52,591 nt of DNA, taken from positions 1 to 52,591 of the forward strand of contig NZ_PKUU01000034.1 of NCBI RefSeq assembly GCF_002899675.1, in the 5' to 3' direction. The notes under the pieces are model-generated. The model searched no databases and was not told the origin of the DNA. It saw only the letters and a list, made by a program, of their open reading frames with translations. Origin of the DNA: Clostridium sp. chh4-2 (GTDB taxonomy: Bacteria; Bacillota; Clostridia; Lachnospirales; Lachnospiraceae). Below, piece after piece: positions 52,479-52,591 of the stretch (position 1 is its first letter; each line of letters begins with the position of its first letter). The position numbers and the translations under genes are program-made.

Positions 52479-52591
52479 GTGCGCCTGGCATGGGCAGGTT
52501 CTAACGGGTGAAAGTCCCGAGTGCGGGTTGATTAGCGCCAAGCACACAGCCAAGGGCAAGGGTGTCCACCGCGAGGTGGAATCTGAAGGAA
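52479..52591 (+). mobile_element. Group II intron, 5' end (cut by the window)
   Basis: The sequence begins with GTGCGCC, the GUGYG start of group II introns. It continues with the conserved domain I stretch GGGTGAAAGTCCCGAG, then AAGGGCAAGGGTGTCCACC and GAGGTGGAATCTGAAGG, which I recognise from clostridial mobile introns. The reverse transcriptase/maturase gene and domains V-VI would lie to the right. The intron starts 5 nt after the hairpin of copy D. Confidence 0.82.

Noticed and set aside
52236..52559. A 107-codon minus-strand frame that looks conserved ('SPVRTCPCQAHAL', 'YLPRSVLTGLSS')
   Set aside because: It runs across the intron start and half palindrome D. Any conservation is better explained by the intron and repeat themselves than by a protein.

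Overview
The window looks like chromosomal DNA of a gut-type Lachnospiraceae member (Enterocloster/Hungatella-like Clostridia). This is an inference from the overall protein style: YesM/YesN-type two-component systems, an LCP protein beside a Cps-type tyrosine phosphatase/kinase set, AGGAGG ribosome sites, sigma-A promoters of TTGACA-N17-TATNNT form, and the 5' end of a clostridial-type group II intron. No rRNA, tRNA or CRISPR was found.

Region 1 (about 0.1-23.8 kb) is an exopolysaccharide/capsule locus. It opens with a small XRE regulator. Next come the Wzz/BY-kinase control set (PHP phosphatase, chain-length protein, tyrosine kinase with a nine-tyrosine tail), an LCP wall-attachment protein and a small secreted protein. 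A sugar-building block follows: a WbpM/PglF-type 4,6-dehydratase, a DegT aminotransferase, a PglC-type initiating phospho-sugar transferase and a PglD-type acyltransferase. Together these resemble a bacillosamine-type (QuiNAc4N) pathway. Inserted among them are an ATP-grasp ligase, a PIG-L deacetylase, and an unusual run of acyl-AMP ligase, acyl carrier protein, Gfo/Idh oxidoreductase and DRE-TIM aldolase that may make and load a special acyl group. The AT-rich distal part holds a GT4 glycosyltransferase, a Wzy-like polymerase, a polysaccharide pyruvyl transferase, an FrhB-type Fe-S protein and a Wzx flippase. Decayed gene pieces (GNAT, second sugar transferase, unidentified frames) lie at the module joints.

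Region 2 (24.1-25.7 kb) is a dead IS3/IS150-type element with several stop codons. Region 3 (25.7-32.7 kb) is an IclR-controlled catabolic operon: FAD oxidoreductase, membrane transporter, HyuA-type hydantoinase/oxoprolinase and an HExxH protein. A clear promoter is followed by a perfect 19-bp palindrome as probable operator. Region 4 (32.9-41.5 kb) is a YesMN system divergent from a carbohydrate ABC importer and a class C beta-lactamase-like serine hydrolase. Region 5 (41.6-43.4 kb) is a stand-alone PEP/pyruvate-binding protein. Region 6 (44-51.7 kb) is an AfuABC/FbpABC-type importer with a second binding protein and its own YesMN pair; residue patterns favour phosphosugars over iron.

The most unusual content is non-coding. 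Two giant imperfect palindromes (26.56-26.88 and 43.58-43.87 kb), each between divergent genes, share a nearly identical core and loop. Their arms differ completely between copies, yet each arm pairs with its partner. A second family lies at the right end: a 350-bp palindrome at 51.74-52.10 kb and a related half copy at 52.30-52.48 kb that is interrupted exactly by the group II intron. Pairing is conserved by compensating changes in both families.
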